From the NCBI RefSeq assembly GCF_040538665.1, contig NZ_JBEWXT010000001.1, positions 2,010,501-2,074,500 of the forward strand: a DNA stretch of 64,000 nt. Reading direction: 5' to 3'. This DNA comes from Aureibaculum sp. 2308TA14-22 (GTDB lineage Bacteria; Bacteroidota; Bacteroidia; Flavobacteriales; Flavobacteriaceae). Made by a program: the position numbers and the translations under genes. How positions within the stretch are numbered: position 1 is the first letter of the stretch; each line of letters opens with the position of its first letter. Below, one piece after another: positions 16,673 through 25,149 of the stretch. The notes below the pieces were generated by a model, which was given only the letters and a program-made list of their open reading frames with translations, was not told the DNA's origin and ran no database searches.

Positions 16673-17861
16673 GATCTACCAACTTTCTTTTGTTACTAAA
16701 TAGTTGCAAGTAAATAAAACCTATGAATCCGAAAAGTACAGCCATTACCAACGCCAAAGCAAAACTGCCAACGATGTACTGGACAAGGTAAACGCCAATT
16801 TTAAAGTTTTCATCAATTTGGTTGAATTCCAGACTGGTTCTTCCCAAAATAAATCCACCCATTTTTAAACTTCCGTAAAGAATAAAAGGAATAAAAATTG
16901 GAAAGCTGATATTGGAAAAAGCAAAACTAATTACTTTGTTCAGTTTAAAAACAGCCGCCAACACTATAGCCAAAATGGAATGAAAACCCCAAAAGGGCGA
17001 GATCCCTATAAACGTACCTAAAGCAATGGACATGGATTTTTTTATATCGGAGTCAGCACTACCTATTAAATCTTCTTTAAAAAACTTTTTAAACCCTTTT
17101 TCTTTAAATTTTCTATAAAAATCACGTGGCTTTATATAAACTATGGCAATAATAAAAAGCCAAGTATTCATGGCACTAATACGGACAAAATCGATAAACG
17201 GTCTGTAATGCGAAACACGTTCATCAGGATCGTACAGTACGCGGATGGGAATATTTTTAACCTCAATACCGTTCCATGAGGCTTTGACAATAACCTCTAC
17301 TTCAAATTCAAACTTGGTGCTTAGAAACTTTATTCTGTTTATTTCTTTTACAGGATATAATCGAAAACCTGATTGGGTATCCTGAAGGGTAAATCCTGTT
17401 TCTGCCCAATACCAAAAATTGGAAAATTTATTGGCAAAGCTATTTTTTCGGGGCATACCTTGTGCATTTAAGTTTCTTGCCCCAATTAATAATATGTTTT
17501 TCGACTCAGAAGCTTGTAATTCATTAATAAAGAGTGGAATATCATCAGGATAATGCTGTCCGTCTGAATCAATAGAAATGGCATAATCAAAACCCAATTC
17601 TTCCGCTTTTTGAAGTCCTAATTGTAAGGCATTGCCTTTTCCTTTATTCTTTTCTATATGTATTTGGGTTAATTTTGGATATTTAGATAAAATGTGTTTG
17701 GTACAATCCGTTGACCCATCATTGACAATGATAATTTTTTTGGTATAAAATAAAACACCTTGAATTACACGGTCAAGCGTAGCTTGGTTGTTGTAAGTTG
17801 GAATAAGAATACAACAATTAAAATCAGCAATTTTTTGTGTTATTTCTTCAGTACTTTGCAC
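16665..17861 (-). CDS. Family 2 glycosyltransferase with C-terminal DUF2062 membrane domain
   Basis: The 398-residue protein has a GT-A fold domain: CCILIPTYNN at 16-25, IIIVNDGSTD at 43-52 and the metal-binding D98-S-D100 in SIDSDGQH. Residues about 265-390 are a DUF2062 domain with GTFIGISPFWGFHSILAIVLAAVF and further helices, placing the enzyme at the inner membrane. GT2-DUF2062 fusions recur in aryl polyene and flexirubin clusters. The sugar donor and acceptor are unknown; polyprenyl-phosphate or pigment-lipid glycosylation are the options. The stop overlaps the start of the MMPL fusion by 8 bases. Confidence 0.88.
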   Translation of the reverse strand: MQSTEEITQKIADFNCCILIPTYNNQATLDRVIQGVLFYTKKIIIVNDGSTDCTKHILSKYPKLTQIHIEKNKGKGNALQLGLQKAEELGFDYAISIDSDGQHYPDDIPLFINELQASESKNILLIGARNLNAQGMPRKNSFANKFSNFWYWAETGFTLQDTQSGFRLYPVKEINRIKFLSTKFEFEVEVIVKASWNGIEVKNIPIRVLYDPDERVSHYRPFIDFVRISAMNTWLFIIAIVYIKPRDFYRKFKEKGFKKFFKEDLIGSADSDIKKSMSIALGTFIGISPFWGFHSILAIVLAAVFKLNKVISFAFSNISFPIFIPFILYGSLKMGGFILGRTSLEFNQIDENFKIGVYLVQYIVGSFALALVMAVLFGFIGFIYLQLFSNKRKLVDHG

Positions 17862-17879
17862 GAAACTGTATAAACTTCT

Positions 17880-18374
17880 TTAAAGTTTCGAAATTACAGT
17901 TTTTTCTTGGGTTGTAAAAGCCTTGGATTTGGAAACATAACCTTTGATATGATCTTTTAATCCTTTATTTTTTATATGCGGTAATTGATTATAGATAAAC
18001 ATTTTATCCTCATCTATGTTCATTTTATACTTTAAAATTTTTGGAGCGTTTTCTTGAATACTTAAGCGAATGAGTCTTAACTCTATATTATTAGGCTTTT
18101 TTTCAATAATATATTCTAATAAAAGTGCACCTTCTTTAAAATATGTTTTTTTGTCCTTGATTTTTTTTTCGTGTTTTGCCTTTACGGTTAATGATGCTGC
18201 TTTATACCCAACAAGCGTAGCATCATCGCTTTTTTTAATATTTTCTAGCTTTTGATAAAACTCCTTAGCAACTTCCTTTGAATCAGAAACCTTAGTGTAC
18301 AATTTGCGTACTTCAGATAGTGAAGGTTTTGATACAATCAACAATAGTGATATATAAAAAATAAGCTTTGTCAT
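17880..18374 (-). CDS. Secreted helical protein of the pigment cluster, function unknown
   Basis: The 164-residue, Lys-rich protein has an N-terminal signal-like helix (MTKLIFYISLLLIVSKPSLS). The mature part is predominantly helical, with a TPR-like stretch at about 80-115 (FKEGALLLEYIIEKKPNNIELRL segment). No catalytic motif is seen. It lies between the glycosyltransferase (18 bases away) and the dehydratase (12 bases), so it is part of the operon. I infer a periplasmic accessory role; no family name can be given with confidence. Confidence 0.65.
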   Translation of the reverse strand: MTKLIFYISLLLIVSKPSLSEVRKLYTKVSDSKEVAKEFYQKLENIKKSDDATLVGYKAASLTVKAKHEKKIKDKKTYFKEGALLLEYIIEKKPNNIELRLIRLSIQENAPKILKYKMNIDEDKMFIYNQLPHIKNKGLKDHIKGYVSKSKAFTTQEKTVISKL

Positions 18375-18386
18375 ATTACAAAATAA

Positions 18387-18755
18387 TTAATCTACAACTC
18401 GGTAAACTCCATTAAATTTTAAGGCAACCGTATCACCCATTTTGGTAGTGTTTTTCACTTTAAATGTATCGTCTTCACTTTTTATATCCAAATTTAATAC
18501 CAAAGTGTTATTTACTTCAGGATTAATCAATGCCATAAATTTAATGTTAGTCGATTTTCCCATAAACAGTTTTTTGTCTAAGGCCTTTTCTGTGAGTTCC
18601 TTTATAATTTGAATCATACAAACCCCAGGCATAACAGGATTATTAGGAAAATGACCTTTAAAAATCTCATGATCTTTATTAATAAAAATTTCTGATTCTA
18701 ATTGCCCTTCGTTATAGTTAAAGGACTGTATTTTGTATAAGTTTCTAAGTAACAT
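18387..18755 (-). CDS. FabZ-like 3-hydroxyacyl-ACP dehydratase (hotdog)
   Basis: The 122-residue protein has the dehydratase signature FKGHFPNNPVMPGVCMIQIIKEL, with the catalytic-type His35 in GHFP and the helix that normally supplies the acidic partner. It is shorter than FabZ (about 140-150) because it lacks the usual N-terminal extension. It would remove water from the beta-hydroxyacyl-ACP formed after ketoreduction, leaving the trans double bond of the growing polyene. It is the only one of the three dehydratase-type hotdog proteins of the pigment cluster that keeps the GHFP histidine. Confidence 0.85.
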   Translation of the reverse strand: MLLRNLYKIQSFNYNEGQLESEIFINKDHEIFKGHFPNNPVMPGVCMIQIIKELTEKALDKKLFMGKSTNIKFMALINPEVNNTLVLNLDIKSEDDTFKVKNTTKMGDTVALKFNGVYRVVD

Positions 18756-18813
18756 CTCGTTGTTTATTAATCATTAGCAAAAATAGAGTTAATTTTTCAA
18801 ATGATTTCTAGTA

Positions 18814-19428
18814 TTAAAAGGCTTTTAAACCAATCTTTAATTTCATGTTTTCATGCTCAATTAAAACCTTTCTTGCAAGTTTGCCATCATCACTTTTAAA
18901 ATTAAAAATTACCTTTTCTTTGGTTTTTGAAGTGTTTACCGATTTTTCCAAATTGTTGGTTTCTTTATTTATAAAATAATAGTTAAAACGCTTATCATTA
19001 CTAGTTTTAAAAATGTTAAACCTATCATTTTGATAAGCCTTTGTTATAACCACATTTTCTTTCAACAAAATTTTGAAATCCTTTTGCAAGGTATTGATGA
19101 GTAGTTTCCTATTCAAATCATCTGCAATAAAATGGATGGTAAAATTATCGTTGTTCAGTTCCATGTCTAGCATTTTAGTACCAAATTCAGTAGTAAATAC
19201 AACTTTATGATGTTGAACGGCTAGCTTTTTAATGATTAAAATACCACTAAATTCATAGCCATAAACTTCAAAATTGGCTTTGTAAACATAGTCTCTAGTA
19301 GTATCAGAAAAATAGGGGTTCTTAAATGTGGAAATAGTGACATCCGTCTCTACTAGACCTTTTGTAGTGGAGAGGGTGCAAGAAATAAATAGTGTAACGG
19401 CGAAAAAACTAGTTAGAAAAAACCTCAT
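18814..19428 (-). CDS. Outer-membrane-type lipoprotein of the pigment cluster, function unknown
   Basis: The 204-residue protein has a type II signal ending LFISC (Cys17). The mature chain is a run of strand-like segments (YVYKANFEVYGYEFSGILI, VVFTTEFGTKMLDMEL and onward) like an unclosed beta barrel. This recalls LolB-type lipoprotein receptors in layout. It overlaps the LolA-like gene by 20 bases. A LolA-like carrier next to a LolB-like lipoprotein suggests a dedicated pair that carries a hydrophobic product across the periplasm; this is inference from fold hints and order. Confidence 0.65.
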   Translation of the reverse strand: MRFFLTSFFAVTLFISCTLSTTKGLVETDVTISTFKNPYFSDTTRDYVYKANFEVYGYEFSGILIIKKLAVQHHKVVFTTEFGTKMLDMELNNDNFTIHFIADDLNRKLLINTLQKDFKILLKENVVITKAYQNDRFNIFKTSNDKRFNYYFINKETNNLEKSVNTSKTKEKVIFNFKSDDGKLARKVLIEHENMKLKIGLKAF

Positions 19429-20032
19429 CTTTTATGGTTTGGTTTTCTTTTCTATTTTTAAAAACAATTTGTGTGTAATCATCAGAAGGTTCTACCATTT
19501 TAACTTCTATAACCGCATAATTTTGCTTATTAAAATGTAGAACAAATTGTTTGATGTATTTTTTAAGTTCAGCATCTTTAGAATCAAACGTAACTACATA
19601 ATTGTTAGTAGTTTTAACAAAGTTCATGGTAAATTCGGTATTATCAAACATATCACCGCTAATGCTTTTAACAATAAGTTGATTCAGTTTTTTAAACAAT
19701 TTATTTGAACCAATATTTACATCGCTTTTTTTGCCTTCGTCATTAATTAGCAATTTGCCTTCTTTAAAAATTACGCTATACAGAAAAGGTTTGGTATATG
19801 ACCATTTCACCAAATTTGGAACTTTAAACTGCATTTTACCAGAAGTTTTTATGTCATTGGATAAAAATTCCATGTGCTTGTATTGGTCAAAATCGCTACT
19901 GATGGTTTTGGTCTTTGCAGCTACACTCTTCACATTTTTTTTAAACTCCACAATTTCTTGTGCTGTCATTGTTTTTTGAGCATGGATTACAGTTATTCCC
20001 AAAAACAAAAAAGTAACTATTACTCTAAGCAT
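19409..20032 (-). CDS. LolA-like periplasmic carrier
   Basis: I chose the ATG at 20032 (207 residues, signal peptide MLRVIVTFLFLGITVIHAQ). A start at 20059 would add nine residues ahead of the signal and enlarge the overlap with the deacetylase gene from 8 to 35 bases. The mature protein has the LolA pattern: a long first helix, then strands FDQYKHMEFL, SGKMQFKVPNLVKWSYTKPFLYSVIFKEGKLLINDEG. LolA ferries lipoproteins from the inner to the outer membrane. Copies in aryl polyene clusters are thought to serve the pigment lipid. The downstream lipoprotein gene overlaps by 20 bases. Confidence 0.82.
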   Translation of the reverse strand: MLRVIVTFLFLGITVIHAQKTMTAQEIVEFKKNVKSVAAKTKTISSDFDQYKHMEFLSNDIKTSGKMQFKVPNLVKWSYTKPFLYSVIFKEGKLLINDEGKKSDVNIGSNKLFKKLNQLIVKSISGDMFDNTEFTMNFVKTTNNYVVTFDSKDAELKKYIKQFVLHFNKQNYAVIEVKMVEPSDDYTQIVFKNRKENQTIKDEVFSN

Positions 20033-20789
20033 AAGCTTCAATATCAAATAATTTGTCAACCGTTATGGTTTCAAATTGCTGTTCGCGTAAAAATAACAAT
20101 AATTGTTCCAAAACTACGACCGTTCTTTTATTAGTATCATGTAATAAAATAACATCACCTGCTTTTAGGTTTTTAGTAATTCTTTTTAAAATTTCTCTGG
20201 GTTCTTTTATTTTTGTGTCTAGTGACCTAACATTCCAACCAATAACGTGGTGTCCAGTTTTTTTTATAGCATTTTTAATCGCAGGATTTGTAACGCCAAA
20301 TGGTGGTCTAAATAAATTACAATTTAAATTTAATGATTTATTTATCAATTTATTAGTTTTATTTACCTCTTTGATGACTTTATTAGACGAAAAGAATCCG
20401 AAAGTATTGGAATGGCTATGCGAATGATTACCTATTACATGACCTCCATCAGCAATTTGTTTCAACATTTCTGAGTGTTTTTCAATGTTTTTTCCAATAC
20501 AAAAAAAGGTAGCCTTGGCATTGTGCTTTTTTAATAGTGCTAATATTTGAGGGGTAAATTCTAGATTTGGCCCATCATCAAACGTAATGGCAATTTGTTT
20601 ATTACTGATTTTTGGATTGGAACTTAAAGCGTTAAGATGATAGTTCCATCTCATATGAAATGAGCCAATTACAGTAACTGTTAGCCAACTTAAAAAAATA
20701 ATTAAGTAACTGAATTTTGGAAAACCAAATGTAAAAACCAACAAAACTAATACAAAAAAGAAGCTATTTACACGTCCAAATTTTAGCAT
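20025..20789 (-). CDS. Membrane-anchored polysaccharide deacetylase (CE4/NodB domain)
   Basis: The 254-residue protein has two hydrophobic helices at about 9-22 and 25-45, then a NodB domain. Motifs are ITFDDGP (Asp71-Asp72), the metal-binding H122-x3-H126 in GNHSHSHSN, RPPFG and VILLHD near the end. Catalytic residues look complete. CE4 enzymes remove N-acetyl groups from amino sugars. In this operon it may act with the GT2-DUF2062 enzyme on a sugar carried by a lipid or by the pigment. Its start overlaps the end of the ketosynthase-like gene by 7 bases. Confidence 0.88.
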   Translation of the reverse strand: MLKFGRVNSFFFVLVLLVFTFGFPKFSYLIIFLSWLTVTVIGSFHMRWNYHLNALSSNPKISNKQIAITFDDGPNLEFTPQILALLKKHNAKATFFCIGKNIEKHSEMLKQIADGGHVIGNHSHSHSNTFGFFSSNKVIKEVNKTNKLINKSLNLNCNLFRPPFGVTNPAIKNAIKKTGHHVIGWNVRSLDTKIKEPREILKRITKNLKAGDVILLHDTNKRTVVVLEQLLLFLREQQFETITVDKLFDIEAYA

Positions 20790-21844
20790 GATTGTAAAAC
20801 TACTAAACTATGATTTTCACCACGATATTGATTATACAACAATACATTTTTATAAGTTTCAGAACCAATATCATTAATTTTTAGAACTTCAGGAATATGT
20901 TGGCTTTTTAATATATGAGAAGCCACCCAACACCCAAACGAAGATGCCGTATTAAACTCCCCACATAAATGTTTATAATAGATTTGTTGCGTGTTCTTAA
21001 ATATTCCTTTTTGTAGATTATCATAATACCTATCAAACTCAACATCACCATTATTTCCCAGTACAACAGCATCAATATCCTGAATGGATAAATTGTTGTT
21101 CTCTAAAAAATTAGCAATTCTAGTTTCCAATTCGTCTTGCCCTAAACGGCTAAAAATTTCTAAATCAGTTAATCTTGCGTAACTGTTTTCATTTTTCTTA
21201 TCAGATAAAGCGAAAAAAACTGCTCCTTCTCCAAAAATAGTACCTTTAGTGGTAGAAGTTATCAAATCTGAACTACCAACTTCATCTTCTTTAATATGCC
21301 CAATTAATCGGTGTAATACATTGGTATGTTTTCCGTGTTCGTCAACTCCACCTACCAAAATATTTGATGCTTCATTTTCATTGAATAGCAACTGAGCATC
21401 TATAAGGCAAGATTCAAAGGAAACTGCGGCATGTACATAGGTAAAGTTGTAAGCCTTACACTGCAATCCGAGAGCGATTTGAGCCCCAACGGTATTGTGC
21501 GTGGATTGTATAAAAGAAGTTGGAGTTAAATATTGTTCATCATTATCGATAACTGCACTAACAAATTTTTCGGAATCTTGTACACAGCCCATTCCAGTTC
21601 CCGTAATAATGGCTTCAGGTGTTTCAATTTCCGCTTCTTTTAAGGCCAAACTAGAAGCCACAACACCCATTTTTACCCCCTTTGCCATTCGTCTTGCTGC
21701 AGCAGGTGGAATATAGTCTTTGTAATTTGGATTGATGACCGGTAAAATATTGGTATCATAAACTTGAACATCGTCTAAAAAGTGACCTTCAGTCGTACGT
21801 TGTGCAGATACACATCCCAAACCATTTATATAGCAAGCCTTCAT
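20783..21844 (-). CDS. Ketosynthase-like chain-length-factor-type protein lacking the active Cys
   Basis: The 353-residue protein has a KS N-terminal fold (IITGTGMGCVQDSEKF at 79-94, TPTSFIQSTHNTVGAQIAL at 107-125). Where a KS has the TACSS nucleophile it reads YVHAAVSFES (136-145), with no Cys at that position. The HGTATP and GHT histidines are also absent; the corresponding part is CGEFNTASSFGCW. It should not condense by itself. By analogy with chain-length factors of type II systems it probably pairs with the active KS encoded immediately upstream (stop and start adjacent at 21844/21845). Confidence 0.8.
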   Translation of the reverse strand: MKACYINGLGCVSAQRTTEGHFLDDVQVYDTNILPVINPNYKDYIPPAAARRMAKGVKMGVVASSLALKEAEIETPEAIITGTGMGCVQDSEKFVSAVIDNDEQYLTPTSFIQSTHNTVGAQIALGLQCKAYNFTYVHAAVSFESCLIDAQLLFNENEASNILVGGVDEHGKHTNVLHRLIGHIKEDEVGSSDLITSTTKGTIFGEGAVFFALSDKKNENSYARLTDLEIFSRLGQDELETRIANFLENNNLSIQDIDAVVLGNNGDVEFDRYYDNLQKGIFKNTQQIYYKHLCGEFNTASSFGCWVASHILKSQHIPEVLKINDIGSETYKNVLLYNQYRGENHSLVVLQSC

Positions 21845-23041
21845 TTAATTTTTAGAAAATATTACGGTGGAACAATTCCCTCCAAAACCAAAGGAATTGG
21901 AAAGTACGTGATTAATGTTCTTTTCTTTTACTTCTGTTATAGGTACAATTCCTGTCTCTTCAATAGCGTTGGTATAATTTAAATTCGGAAAAACAGCATT
22001 GTGCTGCATTGCCAAAACAGCGTAAACGGCTTCAATGGCTCCCGCTGCCGCCAGTGTATGTCCAGTAAAGGCCTTGGTGGAACTTAAATCCGGAACATCG
22101 CTACCAAAAACACGTTGAATGGCAATACTTTCCGATAAATCGTTGTTCGGTGTCGCTGTGCCATGGGCATTGATATAATCTATCTGCCTAGGTTCTAATC
22201 CTGAAGTTTTAAAGGCTTTTTGCATGGCTAATGTCGCTCCTTCTCCATTTTCTGATGAAGCCGTTTGATGAAAGGCATCATTTGCATTTCCATAACCAGA
22301 AACATAAGCCAATACTTTTTTATTATGTTTTGCTACAATTTCATCTGATTCCAACACTAAAAAAGCGGCAGCTTCTCCTAAATTCAATCCAGTTCTATCT
22401 TTATCAAAAGGTTTGCAATAGGTGTCCGAAAGAATCATCAAAGTTTTAAATCCATTGATGGTAAATTTTGACAAACAATCGGCACCACCTACCACTACTC
22501 TATCTAGTTTACCTGCTTTTATCATCCTCACCCCAAGCATTATGGCATTTGCAGAGGAGGAACAGGCCGTACTTATTGTAGTTGCAAAATCGGTAATTCC
22601 TAATTGTTCTGCAATTTTTTGAGTGGCATCTCCTCCATTATGCCCTTCAATGTATTTACGATGGGTTTCATCTTCCAAATATTCGTAATAGTATTTTTCA
22701 GTCATGTCCATTCCCCCAACACTGGTAGCAGAAATCAGTCCCGTTCTACAATCTCTAATATCGGTAATATGAGCATTTTTAATAGCTTCTTTTGCTGCTA
22801 TTACACCCAGCATGGCAGTTCTACTGTAATTATTAGATTCTGATAAATTTAATTGCTCCAGCAATTCGTCATTGGTCAGTTTAATCTCACCTACCTTAAT
22901 TTCGTCTTTATGACGTGTTTTTATATTGGAAATCTTGGAGATACCGTGTTTGCTTTCTAGCAAGGCATTCAGATTTTCTTCAACCGAATTTCCGATTGAA
23001 GAAATGATACCCATCCCAGTAATGGCAACTCCTTTAGACAT
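21845..23041 (-). CDS. Active FabF-type beta-ketoacyl-ACP synthase
   Basis: The 398-residue protein carries the full KS II triad: Cys160 in STACSSSANAI, His near 293 in NAHGTATPNND, and His near 328 in FTGHTLAAAGA. It would condense malonyl-ACP with the growing acyl chain. The gene abuts the acyl carrier protein gene (stop at 23042) and the Cys-less partner with no spacer, an arrangement that suggests a KS/chain-length-factor heterodimer working on that carrier. An aryl polyene product is inferred from the cluster. Confidence 0.9.
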   Translation of the reverse strand: MSKGVAITGMGIISSIGNSVEENLNALLESKHGISKISNIKTRHKDEIKVGEIKLTNDELLEQLNLSESNNYSRTAMLGVIAAKEAIKNAHITDIRDCRTGLISATSVGGMDMTEKYYYEYLEDETHRKYIEGHNGGDATQKIAEQLGITDFATTISTACSSSANAIMLGVRMIKAGKLDRVVVGGADCLSKFTINGFKTLMILSDTYCKPFDKDRTGLNLGEAAAFLVLESDEIVAKHNKKVLAYVSGYGNANDAFHQTASSENGEGATLAMQKAFKTSGLEPRQIDYINAHGTATPNNDLSESIAIQRVFGSDVPDLSSTKAFTGHTLAAAGAIEAVYAVLAMQHNAVFPNLNYTNAIEETGIVPITEVKEKNINHVLSNSFGFGGNCSTVIFSKN

Positions 23042-23299
23042 TTACTTCGTTCTATTTTCTGTAATATAAGAAGCCATAACTTCAACAGATTCAAATATTT
23101 TCTTCCCTTCTTTAGGGTCGGTTAATTTGATACCATAATCTTTGTCTAGCATTACAATCAGTTCTAAGGCATCAATAGAATCAAGCCCCAATCCGTCACC
23201 AAAAAGAGGATCCTTATCGCCAATTTCACTCACCTCAACATCTTCCAAATTGAGCTGTTCTATAATTTTTTCTTTTAATTCTAATTTTAAAGCTTCCAT
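23042..23299 (-). CDS. Acyl carrier protein (part A)
   Basis: The 85-residue acidic helical protein has the phosphopantetheine site GLGLDSIDALELIVMLD with Ser41. It is distinct from the second carrier at 56248-56490, whose site reads LELDSLDF. It is packed between KS genes with zero spacing, so it is the probable carrier of the polyene chain made by part A enzymes. Confidence 0.92.
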   Translation of the reverse strand: MEALKLELKEKIIEQLNLEDVEVSEIGDKDPLFGDGLGLDSIDALELIVMLDKDYGIKLTDPKEGKKIFESVEVMASYITENRTK

Positions 23300-23920
23300 T
23301 TATTCCTTTGTTTTATATAGGTTATTTAAATCGTTGGTTGTATGTTTTATTTTTCCTTTTCGGGATACTTGGTACATAAAGCAATCGTAATTATCACCAT
23401 CATAATCTACCCATCCACAAAGTACACTTTCTGCCTTATTGTTAGTTAGCAAACTATTCGTGTACTTATGTAAAAAGTTTGCATTAAAAGCATCAAATAT
23501 AAAAAAAGCATTCTCGCTCCTCAACTGATGCTTGATACTTATTTCGCCAATAGCAATATTGGGAAGGGTGTACACAAATATGGCGGGACTAGGATAAAAA
23601 CTATCTTTATTTTGAATGCTTGCCTGATGCTTTCTGTCCGTATCTAAACTTGATGCTTTGTTTGTTAAAATAATAGCAACATCATCATGCTCCTCCTCAC
23701 TTTCAGAATTCAAAACACATTCCGCTCCCAAAAATGCTAATTTACTTAAGTTATCCATTTTAAAAAATTTTGAATAACTTAAATTCAACTCTTTGTAGAT
23801 TTTTTTAGAAAAATCAGAAAAAGTTACATTTTTTTCTTCTATAAAAAATGATGTTCCATTAATTGAAAGCTCATTATTTCTAATATGGCAATAACTTGAT
23901 ATGTAATATTCTAAATTCAA
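23300..23920 (-). CDS. Half-length ketosynthase-like protein without catalytic residues
   Basis: The 206-residue protein looks like the N-terminal half of a KS-fold protein: NLSKLAFLGAECVLN, DDVAIILTNKASSLDTD, YPSPAIFVYTLPNIAIGEISIKHQLRSENAFFIFDAF, then a GWVDYDGDNYDCF strand. It stops where a KS would continue and has no Cys or His of the active site. Similar half-KS proteins occur in flexirubin-type clusters and may be structural partners in a KS complex. Gene spacing is 0 to 1 base on both sides, so this is an intact operon member rather than decay. Confidence 0.7.
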   Translation of the reverse strand: MNLEYYISSYCHIRNNELSINGTSFFIEEKNVTFSDFSKKIYKELNLSYSKFFKMDNLSKLAFLGAECVLNSESEEEHDDVAIILTNKASSLDTDRKHQASIQNKDSFYPSPAIFVYTLPNIAIGEISIKHQLRSENAFFIFDAFNANFLHKYTNSLLTNNKAESVLCGWVDYDGDNYDCFMYQVSRKGKIKHTTNDLNNLYKTKE

Positions 23921-23921
23921 A

Positions 23922-25067
23922 TTAATTTACTTTTTTAAAGATTGCGGCGGTATTACAGCCACCAAATCCCGATGCGGTTTTTAGAAAAGTTGTCAACTGT
24001 TGTGATTGTGTCTCTTTGATGACATTTATGGGTTGCGAAACGCCCAATTCGTCAAAACCACTTGAAGCATAAAGTGTATTGTTGTACAATGATTGCATCC
24101 CGATGATGGTTTCCAATAAGCCTGAAGCTCCAAGTGTATGCCCATAATATCCTTTTAAACTATTAACAGGTGTTTTTTCTAAACCCATTCTGTTAAAAGC
24201 AATGGCTTCCATTTCATCGTTATAGTTTGTAGCGGTACCATGTGCAGAAATATAATCTATAATTTCTGTTTCAATATCAGCTTCCTTAAAAGCAGATTGC
24301 ATGCTTCTAAACAGCCCTTCTCCAGTTCGAGAAGGACCAGAAATGTGATTTGCATCGTTGCAAGAACCATCACCAAGAATTTGAACGGCATCCTCAGAAA
24401 GCATTTTTTTTTCTTTGGTTACCAAAATTGAAGCAGCAGCTTCACCAATATTAATTCCCTTTCTATTTTTAGAAAAGGGTTTACACGAGGCATCACTTAT
24501 GGCTTGGAAAGATTGAAATCCTGATACTATAAATTCAGAAACAATATCTCCACTCACTATCAACACATTGTCATACAACTCCGATTGAATTAATCGTTTT
24601 GCCACGGAAACTGCTAAAACACCAGACACACAAGCATTTGAAAGTGCAATAGCTTCATTTTTAAATCCGAAAAATTGTTGAATTTGTTTACCTAATTCTG
24701 CCAAATATGCTCGTTCTTTTGGGAATTTTGATTTGGCATCCAGCACATCAACATTTCCTTTTGTGGTTGAAATGATAAGTCCTGTTTTGTCAGTTAACTC
24801 TAACTCTGACTGCTCTAAAACATCATATAATGATAAGAGCATCATTTTTTCTAATCGGGTAAACTTGGTTTTATCGCCAATTTGCTGAAAAGTATTGTTT
24901 AGTAGTTCAGTGTCGACCAAAGATGAATAAAACGGTATTTGTGATAGGTTTTTATCATCTACTTTTTTAATGCCCGATATGCCTTTTGAGACACTTTCTA
25001 TATTCTCAGCAGTAGTAAAACCCAGACTAGAGATAATATTGTTATATGTTAGGTAAATTTTGGACAC
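23922..25067 (-). CDS. Beta-ketoacyl-ACP synthase, first gene of part A
   Basis: The 381-residue KS has Cys146 in LSNACVSGVLAVSVA, SAHGTATNYNDEMEA, and GYYGHTLGASGLLE, so all three catalytic residues are present. The sequence around the nucleophile (NACVSG) differs from FabF (TACSS), suggesting a specialised substrate such as an aryl starter or a late polyene. It opens the minus-strand operon that runs to 9645. A TACTTTTG box overlapped by a palindrome lies 26 bases before its ATG. Confidence 0.88.
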   Translation of the reverse strand: MSKIYLTYNNIISSLGFTTAENIESVSKGISGIKKVDDKNLSQIPFYSSLVDTELLNNTFQQIGDKTKFTRLEKMMLLSLYDVLEQSELELTDKTGLIISTTKGNVDVLDAKSKFPKERAYLAELGKQIQQFFGFKNEAIALSNACVSGVLAVSVAKRLIQSELYDNVLIVSGDIVSEFIVSGFQSFQAISDASCKPFSKNRKGINIGEAAASILVTKEKKMLSEDAVQILGDGSCNDANHISGPSRTGEGLFRSMQSAFKEADIETEIIDYISAHGTATNYNDEMEAIAFNRMGLEKTPVNSLKGYYGHTLGASGLLETIIGMQSLYNNTLYASSGFDELGVSQPINVIKETQSQQLTTFLKTASGFGGCNTAAIFKKVN

Positions 25068-25092
25068 TAATTTTGTTGATTATAACTGGTTG

Positions 25093-25138
25093 CAAAAGTA
25101 CTTAAAAGTATTTTGTTGATGGGCATTCTGCACATGTG
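25093..25138 (-). promoter_or_regulatory. Candidate promoter/operator of pigment operon part A
   Basis: On the minus strand TACTTTTG (25100-25093) fits the Bacteroidota -7 consensus TAnnTTTG and would give a leader of about 19 nt before the ATG at 25067. A near-perfect palindrome (arms 25095-25103 and 25106-25114, one G-T pair) overlaps the box. An exact 8-bp palindrome CACATGTG (25131-25138) lies about 45-50 bases upstream of the predicted start. No TTTG -33 box is seen. The overlap suggests a repressor site or a weak hairpin. Confidence 0.4.
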
Positions 25139-25149
25139 AATTTTACTGT

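Noticed and set aside
23300-23920. Frameshifted or broken ketosynthase
   Set aside because: The frame is intact, packed at 0-1 base from both neighbours, and no remaining KS half is found in other frames.
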